NCBI GenBank assembly: GCA_019918135.1
Contig: WBZZ01004660.1
Coordinates: forward strand, 1-64,000
Source of the DNA: Paulinella micropora
Taxonomy: Eukaryota > Cercozoa > Imbricatea > Euglyphida > Paulinellidae
Direction: 5' to 3'
DNA length: 64,000 nt
Shown: piece after piece, positions 36,500-47,225 of the stretch
Layout: each line of letters starts with the position of its first letter
Position numbering within the stretch: position 1 is the first letter of the stretch
Notes under the pieces: generated by a model
The model's database searches: none
What the model was told of the DNA's origin: nothing
What the model saw: the letters and a program-made list of their open reading frames with translations, nothing else
Made by a program: the position numbers and the translations under genes

Positions 36500-37377
36500 G
36501 CAAGTTGGAAATCCCCAACCTGGAAGCTATTGCCCCTGCTGTGGTGAGTGTCGAGGGTGGATCCTCTGTGACATTGACTGGTTCCTTTTTTTTCTCGCAT
36601 TTCGGCCCCATGCAGTGTCAGTTCGGCAATGCCGCTCGCAATCTCCGAGCTGCAGCCGAGTTCCTGAGCCTAAAGAAAGTTCGATGCCTCGTGCCATCGT
36701 TGTACGATGTCATGGAGGACAGCAGGGAAACAGCATTCCTCAACTTGACACTATGGTTTTTGACAAATATCTCACAAACCTTTGCGACACGTCCAATCCA
36801 CTTAACAGTGTTTCAGCCATGCCTCGATTTGTGCGACCAAGGAAAGTGTTCTCAGGGCGTTTGTGTGTGTTTTCCTCATTGGGCCGGTCGGAACTGTAGC
36901 CAAGAGCTCCTCCAGTGTCCTTCTTCTTCCGCTACTGTCCTTCTTAATGTCACCGAGGGTGTACCGTTCTCCTATTCTCCGCGGGTGCCAGCATGTCCAG
37001 ATGGGGTTTATTTCTTGACTGGTGCTCCCAGCAACTTATCTATCAATCCCAATTCAGGAGATCTGTATTGGACAAATCCTTCAGCTGCAGAGTCTCACTT
37101 TTTTTCTATTACAATCATGTCGTTGAATGCTCGAGATGCAGTACCTTCTCTGTCCATTAGTCTGTGGGTCCATCTGTCATACAGTGTCGAACTATATCAA
37201 TTGGTCCAGACTATGGGTTGGGTTCTGGTGTCAGGACATATTTTAGCAACCACCCATGCCATAACGACAGCCATGAGCGATCGGCCTGTTCGGGTCCATG
37301 TTGAATTTCGAGGCCAGGTAAGAGATGATCTTGTACACACCGGTACTGATGGCGCCTGGAGTTGGACCTTCCAACCG
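36500..37377 (+). pseudogene. Exon 1 seen: IPT/TIG and EGF-like domains
   Basis: About 36505-36830 reads as an IPT/TIG immunoglobulin-like fold (IAPAVVSVEGGSSVTLTG ... QCQFGN). It is followed by an EGF-like module with spacing CLDLCDQGKC..GVCVCFPHWAGRNC (about 36820-36900), then a CADG-like stretch (GDLYWTNPSA). The exon ends CCG|GTAATTG. IPT and EGF modules are extracellular in surface receptors and adhesins. Confidence 0.65.
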
Positions 37378-37550
37378 GTAATTGAGGCTATATTTTTCAT
37401 TTGATGTCTTCCTTCTTCTTCTTCTTCTTCTTCTTCTTCTTCTTCTTCTTCTTCTTCTTCTTCTTCTTCTTCTTTTTCTTTTTTGTTGTTGTTGTTGTTG
37501 TTGGCTCACGAAATTCCCTAGTTTCATACCTTACGGCTCTGGTCTCTTAG
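37378..37550 (+). other. Intron with (TTC)n
   Basis: 173 nt, GTAATTGAG...TCTCTTAG, phase 0. It contains a (TTC)n tract at about 37411-37472. The joined frame continues as SVGEAGTYAIS. Confidence 0.75.
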
Positions 37551-38703
37551 TCTGTTGGAGAAGCTGGTACCTATGCTATTAGTGCAATGCACCCGGACGC
37601 TGTTTCTAGCGGCAGTCCTCTCTTCCACACCACCCACTGGCTGGATGTCCCCCGCGAGGTTCGCTTTACCGCCAACCCTGGGTCAATTCGATCTGAAGTT
37701 TTTGTGATTGTCCGTAACTTTGGAGAGACTCAGCTCCAAGGGATATCGATTCGGGCAGAGCCCTTCCCGCAAACCATGCTTGTTCCCAATGGTCTGCAGA
37801 ATTTGACCCTTTCTCTGCAGCCAACGCTTGAAGGTGGTGCTTCGACTTCTGTGCAACTTTCATTTCGCGCTACCAGGCCACTAATTGCAATTTTCCTGTG
37901 TCGTATCGAAAGCTCTCGCGCAAATACTTCTTTCTACTTGACAGTGGAGGTACAGAGTCCTCGGCCCTTACTCGTGGTTGACCCAGAGGCTGGACTTGCT
38001 GTTACCGTGGCACGAAGTAAGCAAGGGCTGTTTCCATTAGTTCTTCGGAATCTGGGAACAGGTTCTTCAGGTCCCATCTCTATCAGTCTTCGAAGAAACT
38101 CTCGGGCCTCTTGGAATTGGTATCATCCACTCCCATCGAACCTCTTTGGTTTGGGAACCAAACTACAATCCTTGTTTCTGTCACCCCGGGTGAGAACTCG
38201 GAGCTATTCACTTTATCCGGAGAGTTCTTGGTGCTTCCTCAGGCTGGAGAGGGTGTGTTTGTGCCTGTCTCGATTGAGATCACATCCGACTCCCAAGGCA
38301 CTTTACAGATATTGGTGGAAGATGAAATAACCTATTACGCCAAAGGTGCGCCTTGGGTAACGAACGCAACTGTCTGGCTGAGGGACACTTTCGGCCACAC
38401 TTTTTTTGATCGTACTGATAACAATGGCGCGGTATCTTTTCAAAACCTTACCGAGGGTTATTTTGAGCTGGATGTACATGCAAGCGGACACACGGGCTTT
38501 GCTGGGACGATCTTGGTAAAAGCGGCATGAATACGCAAACGGTGTTCCTGGTTGGGCAGTATATATCTTATTCGTTCCGTGTTATCCCCAATTCTATAAA
38601 GGAAACTTAGCATATTACGTTGGAGTCCACTTTCAAGACTCAAGTTCCAATTTCTGTGCTCACTGTTTCTCCAGCGTTGATTAGTATTGCCCAGCTGGAG
38701 CTG
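37551..38703 (+). pseudogene. Exon 2: extracellular beta-sandwich region, two shifts and a stop
   Basis: The text resembles CARDB/invasin-like repeats (VRNFGETQLQGISIRAE; TILVSVTPGE). Frames change near 38090 (CTTCGAAG; one base seems missing) and near 38526. In the third frame TAG at 38608-38610 interrupts an otherwise continuous beta-strand pattern (GQYISYSFRV before it, ITLESTFKTQVPISV after it). It ends CTG|GTACTAAAC. Confidence 0.55.
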
Positions 38704-38841
38704 GTACTAAACACTACATATATTAGCATATACATATATTAGCATATACATATATTAGTATATACATATATATTAATGTATACATTAGTCACTATAAAAT
38801 ATATAGAGAGAGACATCCGCTTCACGTAATTTTTTGAATAG
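38704..38841 (+). other. Intron with ATAT-rich minisatellite
   Basis: 138 nt, GTACTAAAC...TTTGAATAG. It holds several TACATATATTAG repeats. Joining gives LEL|ENTQSLVLNITNHG in phase. Confidence 0.65.
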
Positions 38842-39147
38842 GAAAACACGCAGTCGTTGGTGTTGAATATAACCAACCATGGTTTGATTCGAGCTGAGGA
38901 GGTGCAACTTCGAATTCCAACAAGCTTTCCTTCTCTGACCCTCGAAGCCTCTTTAGAGTCTTTAGCCTCTATCGAAGCCCAGTCTTCCGTTCTGGTGACA
39001 ATTCAAGTCCGGCACCATCGGCAGAAGGGTCCTGTCATCTTCAACCTATGATTGCAGTGTTTTCAGTGGATCACTCAGTTTCAGTTTGCAGTGTGGAGAG
39101 CGAGTCAATGGCTACGTCACTCACGCACCACGCGTTGTCACCCAGAG
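38842..39147 (+). pseudogene. Exon 3: extracellular region
   Basis: Begins ENTQSLVLNITNHGLIRAEEV. A shift near 39045 is needed to reach YDCSVFSGSLSFSLQCGERV. The donor CAGAG|GTTCCC joins 39252 in phase 2. Confidence 0.5.
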
Positions 39148-39251
39148 GTTCCCTCTGTCTCCCTGGAGAAAATACATATGCATGACTTTATGTCTTTTTA
39201 TTTTCAATTCCAAAAGTCATTTCTACATCCCTGGTTTCTTTGCATTTGCAG

Positions 39252-41287
39252 GACTTGCAAACTTCCCCCGATCCCAGGTCCCGGGAAACCGCACGGGATA
39301 ACAGGATCAATCCCGGATGTAAACAGGCTGGATTCGGGAGGAGGAGGAGGAGGAGGAGGAGGGTGGATATGCCCACGTTGGTCCGGCTTCCCTTGTTATG
39401 TCCCAAGATCCGAGACTTCGAGATGCTGTCAGGAAGATTGCTGGCCCGAGCTGCGCGTTCCAAATATCTGGCGAGTATTTCGTGATTATCCAACGCTGAT
39501 GGACTTGCCCTGTGGCTTGGGGGGCTGTGCCACGGCGATCTACGGATGTCTCACTAAGTTTGTGCCATGGTTCGCAGCAGTAGATAAGGCTCTGCAAGGG
39601 GCTATTGCGGCTGCAGATTGTTTCGCAAATTTGCAGGATCGCTATGACAATAACGCATTTGAAACTCTTGGCGAAGCCATCAAGAGCTCAGCGTCAGACT
39701 GTTACGGAGCGCTGAAATTAGTCAATGATTCGTTTCCCGGTAAAGCTGAGAGTGCTGTTGGACCGCATCGGTTCGCCACCACCATTGGTCGAAGAAGGCT
39801 CCTAAAGAAAATCCGTTCAAACATGCAAAAGTTTCACGAGGACATGGATCTTTTCGAAAGGGTCATTAAATGCACTTATGAGGTGACGAAAGAGTGCGGC
39901 CCTCACATCCGGCCTTCACTGCGTCGCCGCCTGGGCCTGTGGACGATTGCAGAAGATGGAACCGAAGCTGCAATAAAGCGAACTTTCAATCGGCTGCGTG
40001 TCCAGCTGCTGCCTTGGGTAGATCTAGCCGACTACCTGGACAAGCCTGGTCCGGATGAAGCGGTCTTCCTTGGCTTGGTATGGCCAACGAAGACCAGTGG
40101 GTGAGAAACTTTGTCAACGCAAGTTCTGACGACTCGCCCTTGGGTCAAGAATTGGGAAATCAAGAATTCGATCTCCTGCTCTCGAGCTTGCCAGCGAACT
40201 GTAGCTCGCTGGAGAATCAAAGAAGTGCTTCTTTGTTTTTGCATCGCTACAACCGGACCATCACCTATTGGCAGGCTGGGTTTAGAACGAAACACGATCT
40301 TCCTTTAGGGTACAACGATGATTTCTTGGAGTGGGATACTTGGCAAGATGCGCTTTCAGAGTTGAAAAGAGATGCCGCTACACTTGCGAAGCAGGGCTTC
40401 AGCTCAGCCTTCTCCAACTATGCTTATGCTCTCGAAGAAGAGGAGGACAAGGCAAAGAATGATGGTATTTGTGCCTATGTGCGACTTCGAATTGAACAAG
40501 AACTTGCGCTGATCGCCAAGCTTTCTTAGCCCAGTTCGAACTAAACAATCAGGACTCTTCGCCATAAAGAAACATCTCTATTCGAATCGAGTTCTCCCCC
40601 GTGGATCCATCCGTAGTTCAGCCAACCAATTACTCCTTATTTGTGGCTGGTTCGGCACAACAAGATGGGTTTTCTCTGGGCTTCCTGGACGAAGGTTCTG
40701 CCATTCTCAGTGCGGGGGCAACTGGCTCTGCTGAATGGCTGATGATGGCTCTTCCCGAGGCGGCTCTAACAGAAGTCCAGTATTGGTTGGTGGCGAGCTC
40801 CTTATGAGCACAGTGGACAAATTGTCATGGTCCCACTCTATCCAGACACTATCACTGTCCTTCCTGCACCCAGCCTGCACGTCAAATACTTTTGGAACCG
40901 CCAAATATTCGGAGATGATCCTTTTACCCCAGAGGTGGAACCTTCTCTGCCTTTCCCTCTTGGCGTTATGGTGACGAATCTCGGCCATGGTACCGCACGC
41001 AATCTACGCATTCGGTCTGCACGGCCAGTAATAGTTGAGAACAAGCGTGGTTTGCTTGTCTCCTTCAAAATACTTCAATCCAATGTCGGGTTTCAACGCG
41101 GACAGGAATCAATGGAAGTGGATTTTGGAGATATTGGACCCCTTTCAACTGGTGTGGCCAGCTGGTGGTTACAGTGCTCGTTTGAAGGGGAGTTTTCTGA
41201 CTACAATGCCACCTTCCAGTACACAAATCCTTTGAACGATCCAAGGCTTTCCGTACTTGCAGAGCTCGAGATATTCGAGTTTGACAG
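39252..41287 (+). pseudogene. Exon 4: long extracellular region, several breaks
   Basis: A Gly-rich linker (about 39335-39362) precedes a Cys-containing segment (CPRWSGFPCYV..CCQEDC) and a helical region. Frames change near 40078, 40530 and 40790, and a TAA near 40582 sits where the frame otherwise continues (FELNNQDSSP then RNISIRIEFS). The last part (40827-41287) is a clean block with DDPFTPEVEP and LGVMVTNLGHGTA. The exon may hide further introns. Confidence 0.5.
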
Positions 41288-41366
41288 GTTACACTGCCGC
41301 CCGTCAGATTGTTAGAATTATAATATATATTGATCTCTATCTCTATCTCTTTTCTTTCTTTCTTTC

Positions 41367-41478
<112 letters not shown>

Positions 41479-41649
41479 GGGAGTACATAGGCCATCGGTC
41501 CCTTTCCATGGGCTGATTGGTATAAAGCTCCTAGAGTAATGTTCTATGCCGTCACTTCCTTTATTCCACCGATTGGTGTGGAGACTTTCCTTATGGAATG
41601 GAGGACTGGATGCACATGGCCTTTTGGCTCAGCAACTGGCGGGAGATAC

Positions 41650-41650
<1 letters not shown>
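41479..41650 (+). mobile_element. R2 short interspersed repeat, full-length form
   Basis: 172 nt, starting GGGAGTACATAGGCCATCGG and ending GGGAGATACA, with ATT repeats on both sides (41369-41478 and 41652-41691). No pol III boxes recognised. Copies at 42005 and 45249 are nearly identical. Confidence 0.8.
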
Positions 41651-41688
<38 letters not shown>

Positions 41689-41691
41689 ATT

Positions 41692-41957
41692 GGACACCGT
41701 GATTGCCCAGTGGTCAAGTTCTACCATCTGGGCCCTGTCGCCAGTTCGATTCCCGTCGGTGCCACCAGTATTTTCATTGAACATACCGGTCCGTTTGGAC
41801 CAGTAATTTCATTGAACATACCGGTCCGTCTGGAAGTGTTGGAACTGCCCTTGCGGGGGTGTCATTAGAGCCTATCGTCAATTCTTCGTACTCCCCTCAC
41901 GGGTGAGACGATGGAGGCGCATGTGCAGAAATGCATCAGCCATTGACAGAGAAGCAC
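41692..41957 (+). mobile_element. SINE1, long form
   Basis: 266 nt with duplicated 35-bp segment (one copy altered to CCAGTAATTTC). Followed by ATT repeats at 41958-42004. Confidence 0.9.
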
Positions 41958-41962
41958 TATTA

Positions 41963-42004
<42 letters not shown>

Positions 42005-42174
42005 GGGAGTACATAGGCCATTGGTCCTTTTCAATGGGCTGATTGGTATAAAGCTCCTAGAGTAATGTTCTATGCCGTCACTTCCTTTATTCCACCGATT
42101 GGTGTGGAGACTTTCCTTATGGAATGGAGGACTGGATGCACATGGCCTTTTGGCTCAGCAATTGGCAGGAGATA

Positions 42175-42175
<1 letters not shown>
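42005..42175 (+). mobile_element. R2 short interspersed repeat
   Basis: Second R2 in the same intron, same orientation. Its ATT tail (42176-42226) leads directly into the TTTTGCAG acceptor. Confidence 0.8.
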
Positions 42176-42226
<51 letters not shown>

Positions 42227-42232
42227 TTGCAG

Positions 42233-42681
42233 AATCGTGCGGATTCCGTTTTGGGCACCCGGCGGCGACGACAACTTGCCAGACTTCCTGACCAATGATT
42301 TTCAAGACTCGGACGATACCCCGGATCATCTCCATAGCAGTGCAAATAACTCTGTTTGGCCTGTTCTGTCTGTCTCCTCTGGCTTTGAGCTATTGGTTCT
42401 ACACACGCCACAAGGGTTTGAAGTATTGGTGACTCCCAACTTGAATTTCTCCTCTCCAAAATAGATCCACTTTCGGATTCGGGACCCTGCTGAAAATTCG
42501 GCGGTCGTGCTGATAGGGACCACGCGGCTTGAACCTCTGCAGAATGTATCGTTGCCAGCGGAGAATAATTGGCGAACAGCTTTTATTGATCGGCTTGATC
42601 AGAATGAAGAGAAGCTGTTCTTTTACTTCATAGATTTTACCGATGGCACTACTTCCTACTTGGTCAAATATGCTCACCTAG
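42233..42681 (+). pseudogene. Exons 5 and 6: extracellular region, 36-nt intron
   Basis: Exon 42233-42428, then a very short GT...AG interval 42429-42464 that contains an in-frame TAG, then exon 42465-42681. Removing it joins GFEVL to IHFRIRDPAENSAVVLIG. The 36-nt length is unusual for an intron but phase and sense both support it. Confidence 0.5.
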
Positions 42682-42745
42682 GTCAGTTAGAAAGTTAGGG
42701 AGTAAATGAGATGTGTGAGTACGTTATGTTTGCATATTTTCATAG
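42682..42745 (+). other. 64-nt intron
   Basis: GTCAGTTAG...TTTTCATAG. CTA G|GT joins HL to GTVQNMEAV in phase. Confidence 0.65.
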
Positions 42746-43906
42746 GTACAGTACAGAACATGGAGGCGGTTGTTGTCAGTAATACCTCGATTGTAGTCAG
42801 CTGGGTCCCCACGGGTAGCTTTGGTATTCCGTACCAGCTGCGCTGGGCAGAGCTTGAACCCACCCCCAGCGGCTTCACAAGTGCACAGACACTCAGGAGC
42901 AGTTTTGATATCAGTGGACTCCAGCCGGGGCACCGATATGTTATACACGTCCATCTGGGCAACCAAGTGGGTGTGTTTTCAGAGCTCTTCTCTTCGTTAG
43001 AGATAGAGATGAATGTTCCCGAATCTCCGTGTGATTGTGTTCCAACTTCCGGTCCATGTTGCACCGATGACTGTCGATTTACTTCTGAAGGAACCCTATG
43101 TGAATATTCTTCAGAGGGTTTGTTCACGTGTTCTGGATATGACTGGATTTGTTACAAGTCCATCTCTTCTCCGTTTCCCTCTCCCTCTGTCTTTGTCTCT
43201 GCAACTGTTTCCAGCTCCGCTTCCCAGAGTTCCACCATCTCCAACTCTGCTTCTGCTTCTAGAAGCTCTTCTTCCACCAGTTTGTCTGCTTCACCCTACT
43301 ACCAACCCGTCTGTCACTGCTTGTTTCAGTGCGTCCACTTCTGTGTCTGTTTCCGCTTCTGCTTCTGCTAGTTCTTCGGTTGCTGTTTCTGTCGGTGCGT
43401 CTCCTTCCGCTTCTGCTTCAGTGTCTGTTTCTGTTTCTCCTTCTACTTCTGTTTCAGTGTCTGCTTCTGCTTCTCCTTCCTTGAGCTCGTCTGTTTCTAC
43501 TTCTACCAGCGCTAGCGCGTCTGTTTCTGATTCTGCCAGCGTGTCTGATTCTATCAGTGCTAGCTCTTCTCCATCGCCTACTGCTTCTGTTTATGTCAGC
43601 GGAACTGCTTCCTTTTCTGCCTCCTTAGTCTCCACCAGTGCTTCTCCTTCCCCCTCTGATTCTACTTCTGGACTCACCTCTGTATCTATCTCCTCTTCGA
43701 CCTCCTTTTCACCTTCTAATACAGCCTCTGCTTCAATCTCTGTATCTACCTCTCCGGTTTCTCGAACACAGACGTTGCCTCCCATGTCACCTTCAACCTC
43801 CCTTCTGTTGGCGTCGCCCTCCGCTGTCATTGTCATTGGAAAGTCTTCTCCCCCATCCAATCGGAAGCTTCACACCTGGCTGGTGCTGTTGCTTCAATTT
43901 GCTGAG
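42746..43906 (+). pseudogene. Exon 7: FN3, Cys-rich stretch and Ser-rich stalk
   Basis: A fibronectin type III domain (IVVSWVPTGSFGIPYQLRW ... LQPGHRYVIHV, about 42770-43000), then a disintegrin-like Cys cluster (CDCVPTSGPCCTDDCRF), then a long Ser/Ala/Val stalk (43200-43800) likely to be O-glycosylated. A one-base shift near 43303 in CCCTACTACC separates the two parts of the stalk frame. It ends GAG|GTAGCTC. Confidence 0.6.
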
Positions 43907-44312
43907 GTAGCTCAAGACTTGAAGGCCTTCAAGGCGGGCTGCTGGCAGAGCTATGCAGGCTGATCTCCCAAACTTGTGATCGCGTGAATGTGATCATCGT
44001 CAAGGAGGGTTCCGGTTGTTGCTGTTGCTGATCGCTTTTTTTCTTCTTCTGTTTTTTTGTTTTTTTGCCCCCCCCCTTTTTTTGTTTTGTTGTTGTTGTT
44101 GCTGTTCTTGTGAAATGCATGTGGATCTTTTTTTGTAGTGTTAGTTGAGTTTGCAATCTTCCCTCCGGCCGAAGCAAGCGGGCAGGTTGTTTTCTGTCTC
44201 ATGATCGTGCGTCGTTTGGATGGAGAGAGACAGCCCAGCAGCAAGCTGCATTTATCAGACACAAATATGCATATTTTGATTTGTTTTTCTCTCATGCTAA
44301 ATCACCTCCCAG

Positions 44313-44732
44313 GAATTGACACCAGTGGAGATCTTCAATCTTCTAGCCAAGAATTTGTCAACGGAGGTCACCGGTTCTTCGGATCTGCGTTGGCTCTCTT
44401 ACATGGATGCCTCCCGAAGCTTCAGTAATACACAGTGGGTCCGTGCGGAAACGCAAACAGCCCGCAGCCACATTTCACGCATGCTCGTAAAAGCAGCCAA
44501 AATAACCTTCTCTGTTTACATACATATGCTGCCTCCGAACTCCATGTGGGATGGCACTAACTTGCTCATTTCGCTTCCTTATTGCGTTGTAGCGAACCCG
44601 GAAGATACAAAACAAGAGCCCCCAATGCCAACTGGGCTTTCCACAGGAGGAATTGTTGCAAGTGCTCTCTCTGTGGGTTTATTCTTTTTGTGTTTGTGCT
44701 TTTGGGGAATGAGGAGACATGAGCGTACTTAG
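44313..44732 (+). pseudogene. Exon 8: membrane-proximal region, TM helix, short tail
   Basis: It joins after a 406-nt intron (43907-44312; FAE|ELTPVEIFNLL). A hydrophobic segment GIVASALSVGLFFLCLCFW near the end, followed by RRHERT and TAG, marks a single-pass protein with a very short cytoplasmic tail. This exon itself is intact. Confidence 0.65.
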
Positions 44733-44920
44733 GTGAGCCCCACTCTAGCGTCAACTCCTGTGCAACCATCGACTGCTGCGCAATTGGGCATGGTAGACTT
44801 TGCCTGATACCCTGCAAACGAACTTGAGGCCATCTGAAACCTGAACTCAGATAGACTCATCAGCCAGATCCGGAAAAGCTAAGTCAACCAAATTTAGAAA
44901 GACTCCCAACCCTTGTTTGG

Positions 44921-44921
<1 letters not shown>

Positions 44922-44964
<43 letters not shown>
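44922..44964 (+). repeat. (ATT)n tract starting the right-hand chain
   Basis: First of a series: 44922-44964, 45196-45248, 45432-45527, 45759-45793, 46207-46236, 52357-52432, 52698-52724, 52991-53101 and 53333-53355. Every junction between elements in this chain is such a tract. Confidence 0.85.
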
Positions 44965-45195
44965 GGACACCGTGATAGCCCAGTGGTCAAGTTCTACCAT
45001 CTGGGCCCTGTCGCCAGTTCGATTCCCGTCGGTGCCACCAGTATTTTCATTGAACATACCGGTCCGTCTGGAAGTGTTGGAACTGCCCTTGCGGGGGTGT
45101 CATTAGAGCTTATCGTCAATTCTTCGTACTCCCCTCACGGGTGAGACGATGGAGGCGCATGTGCAGAAATGCATCAGCCATTGACAGAGAAGCAC
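44965..45195 (+). mobile_element. SINE1, short form, full length
   Basis: 231 nt. Good copy of the consensus: GG(A)CACCG can pair with CGGTGCC before A-CCA, the A box TAGCCCAGTGG and B box GTTCGATTC are intact. Confidence 0.92.
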
Positions 45196-45248
<53 letters not shown>

Positions 45249-45420
45249 GGGAGTACATAGGCCATCGGTCCCTTTCCATGGGCTGATTGGTATAAAGCTC
45301 CTAGAGTAATGTTCTATGCCGTCACTTCCTTTATTCCACCGATTGGTGTGGAGACTTTCCTTATGGAATGGAGGACTGGATGCACATGGCCTTTTGATTC
45401 AGCAATTGGCAGACGATACA
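45249..45420 (+). mobile_element. R2 short interspersed repeat
   Basis: 172 nt, flanked by ATT repeats. Its 3' end carries a short (TACA)n before the ATT tract. Confidence 0.8.
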
Positions 45421-45432
45421 TACATACATACA

Positions 45433-45493
<61 letters not shown>

Positions 45494-45527
45494 GTTATTA
45501 TTATTGTTATTATTATTATTATTTTAT

Positions 45528-45758
45528 GGACACCGTGATAGCCCAGTGGTCAAGTTCTACCATCTGGGCCCTGTCGCCAGTTCGATTCCCGTCGGTGCCA
45601 CCAGTATTTTCATTGAACATACCGGTCCGTCTGGAAGTGTTGGAACTGCCCGTGCGGGGGTGTCATTAGAGCCTATCGTCAATTCTTCGTACTCCCCTCA
45701 CGGGTGAGACGATGGAGGCGCATGTGCAGATTTGCATAAGCCATTGACAGAGAAGCAC
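45528..45758 (+). mobile_element. SINE1, short form, full length
   Basis: 231 nt, flanked by ATT repeats on both sides. Confidence 0.92.
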
Positions 45759-45796
45759 TATTATTATTATTATTACTATTATTACTATTATTACTC

Positions 45797-46206
45797 AGCC
45801 CAATGGCCTCAAGGCGTTAAACTGTGACGCCAACTCATAACCCTTTGGTGGTAGATGCTGGGGAGGAGGGTCGTTGCGCGCGTAAAAGATCTTAAACTCC
45901 GCATATGCTGGTTGATAGCCCAGGACCCAGCAGACACCAGATTGTTATGGGTGGGGTTTCGAGGCAGCTCTAGCAACCGCGCTTGGTGTATGCACTTGCA
46001 CATTCGGTGACGTCTTGCAAGAGGTTGCTGGGACTGCGGAATAACCTCGGCTTAGTGCAGTCTTGCCCTCAGGAGCTCCCTCGGTGGCCCCGATCATCAG
46101 GCGAGAGACTGACACGGGGGGGGTGGAGGACCTCGAACAAGGGTAATGGAGGCTTATGTCCGTTGAGGATATGCCATTAGCTGCATCAGTACGCCTCAGA
46201 TATAGT
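45797..46206 (+). mobile_element. R3 interspersed repeat, copy 2
   Basis: Full match to the minus-strand copy at 32513-32921, ending in ATT repeats that lead into the LINE. Confidence 0.82.
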
Positions 46207-46236
46207 ACTATTATTACTATTATTATTATTATTATT

Positions 46237-47225
46237 CTGGAGGGGTGCACAAGATGGCACTCCATGGGAAGAGGAGGTGGTTGGGCCTCTCCCCACGAAG
46301 GTGACCGCTTGGGGAGGGCGGTCACCGGGATATGCGCAACTCTCAACTGGGCATTTACTCGGTAGGGGTTCGGCCAGGCAGGTTGTGGGGTTGTCTGTTG
46401 GATTGTTGGTTGGCTCGTTTTTCTTGGCTGTTGGTTTGGGTCTGGTTTCCTGGTTAGCCCATTTTCGCCGAATTTCCTGCCGAGTAAATGCCTGGGGGCT
46501 TCCAGTTCCGGTTTGGTGATCTTGTTGAGGTGAGCATTCGGAGGAAACAGTACCGAGATGGGTTGAAGATAGGATTCACATAGAGCCGAGATGGGGCTGA
46601 GTTGACCTGTTCCAACTCGGCTCCATTTCGGCTTCATGTTAATCCTATCTTCATCCTATCTGGGTTTTGTCTCCTCCCTATCTTCGCTTCTTCGGGGTTG
46701 CCTAACTGGAACACATGATGAGCGCACGTTGGAGAGGGGCTTCAGTGGGTCCCAATGCCTTGCCAGTGCCTTGTTGCGTTGCCGTGCCTTGCCCCATGCA
46801 TTCACACCCTCCACCGTTGCATTTCTAACTGAGCAGCTTCGGCTGGGATTACTATACTTGTCTGTAAGACCCTATAGGTACCGCTAGGTTCGCGCCTTCT
46901 ATACCCACGTGGGGGAAGGAGTTTCAGCGGCACGCCGTCCGATCTGGCTCCACTCGGGGACACCCGTACCTCATGATGTGTATTGTTAGGAGCAGCTGAA
47001 AGTCCATAAGGCATGAGAGTAGAGGCGTTGGCGATGCGATGGAGAGTGTGTGTAGTGCGCGAGGCAGGTTCTGGCGACGCTGGGGGTGCTGGCGGGCGCC
47101 GAAGGGCACGAAGCGACGCGGCAGCGTCCAGTGACACCGGCGGAAATGCGTGTAGTGTGTGTTGCAGATACCGCCGATGCTATTTGCATGGACGGGCGCT
47201 TTCCTCGGCGTAAAGAGGCGCGACG
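46237..47225 (+). other. 5' region of the LINE
   Basis: Begins CTGGAGGGGTGCACAAGATGG after the ATT tract. No long frame. It probably holds the internal promoter, and around 46540-46650 there are inverted AACTCGGC/ATCCTATCT-type repeats that could fold. Confidence 0.5.

Noticed and set aside
44965..45050. A functional tRNA gene in the SINE heads
   Set aside because: The T-stem does not pair well, an extra base sits in the acceptor stem, the head is fused to a SINE body and repeated ten times with ATT tails.
46636..46887. A separate small ORF1 in the LINE 5' region
   Set aside because: No domain, short, and the RNA-binding-like domain is already at the start of the long frame.
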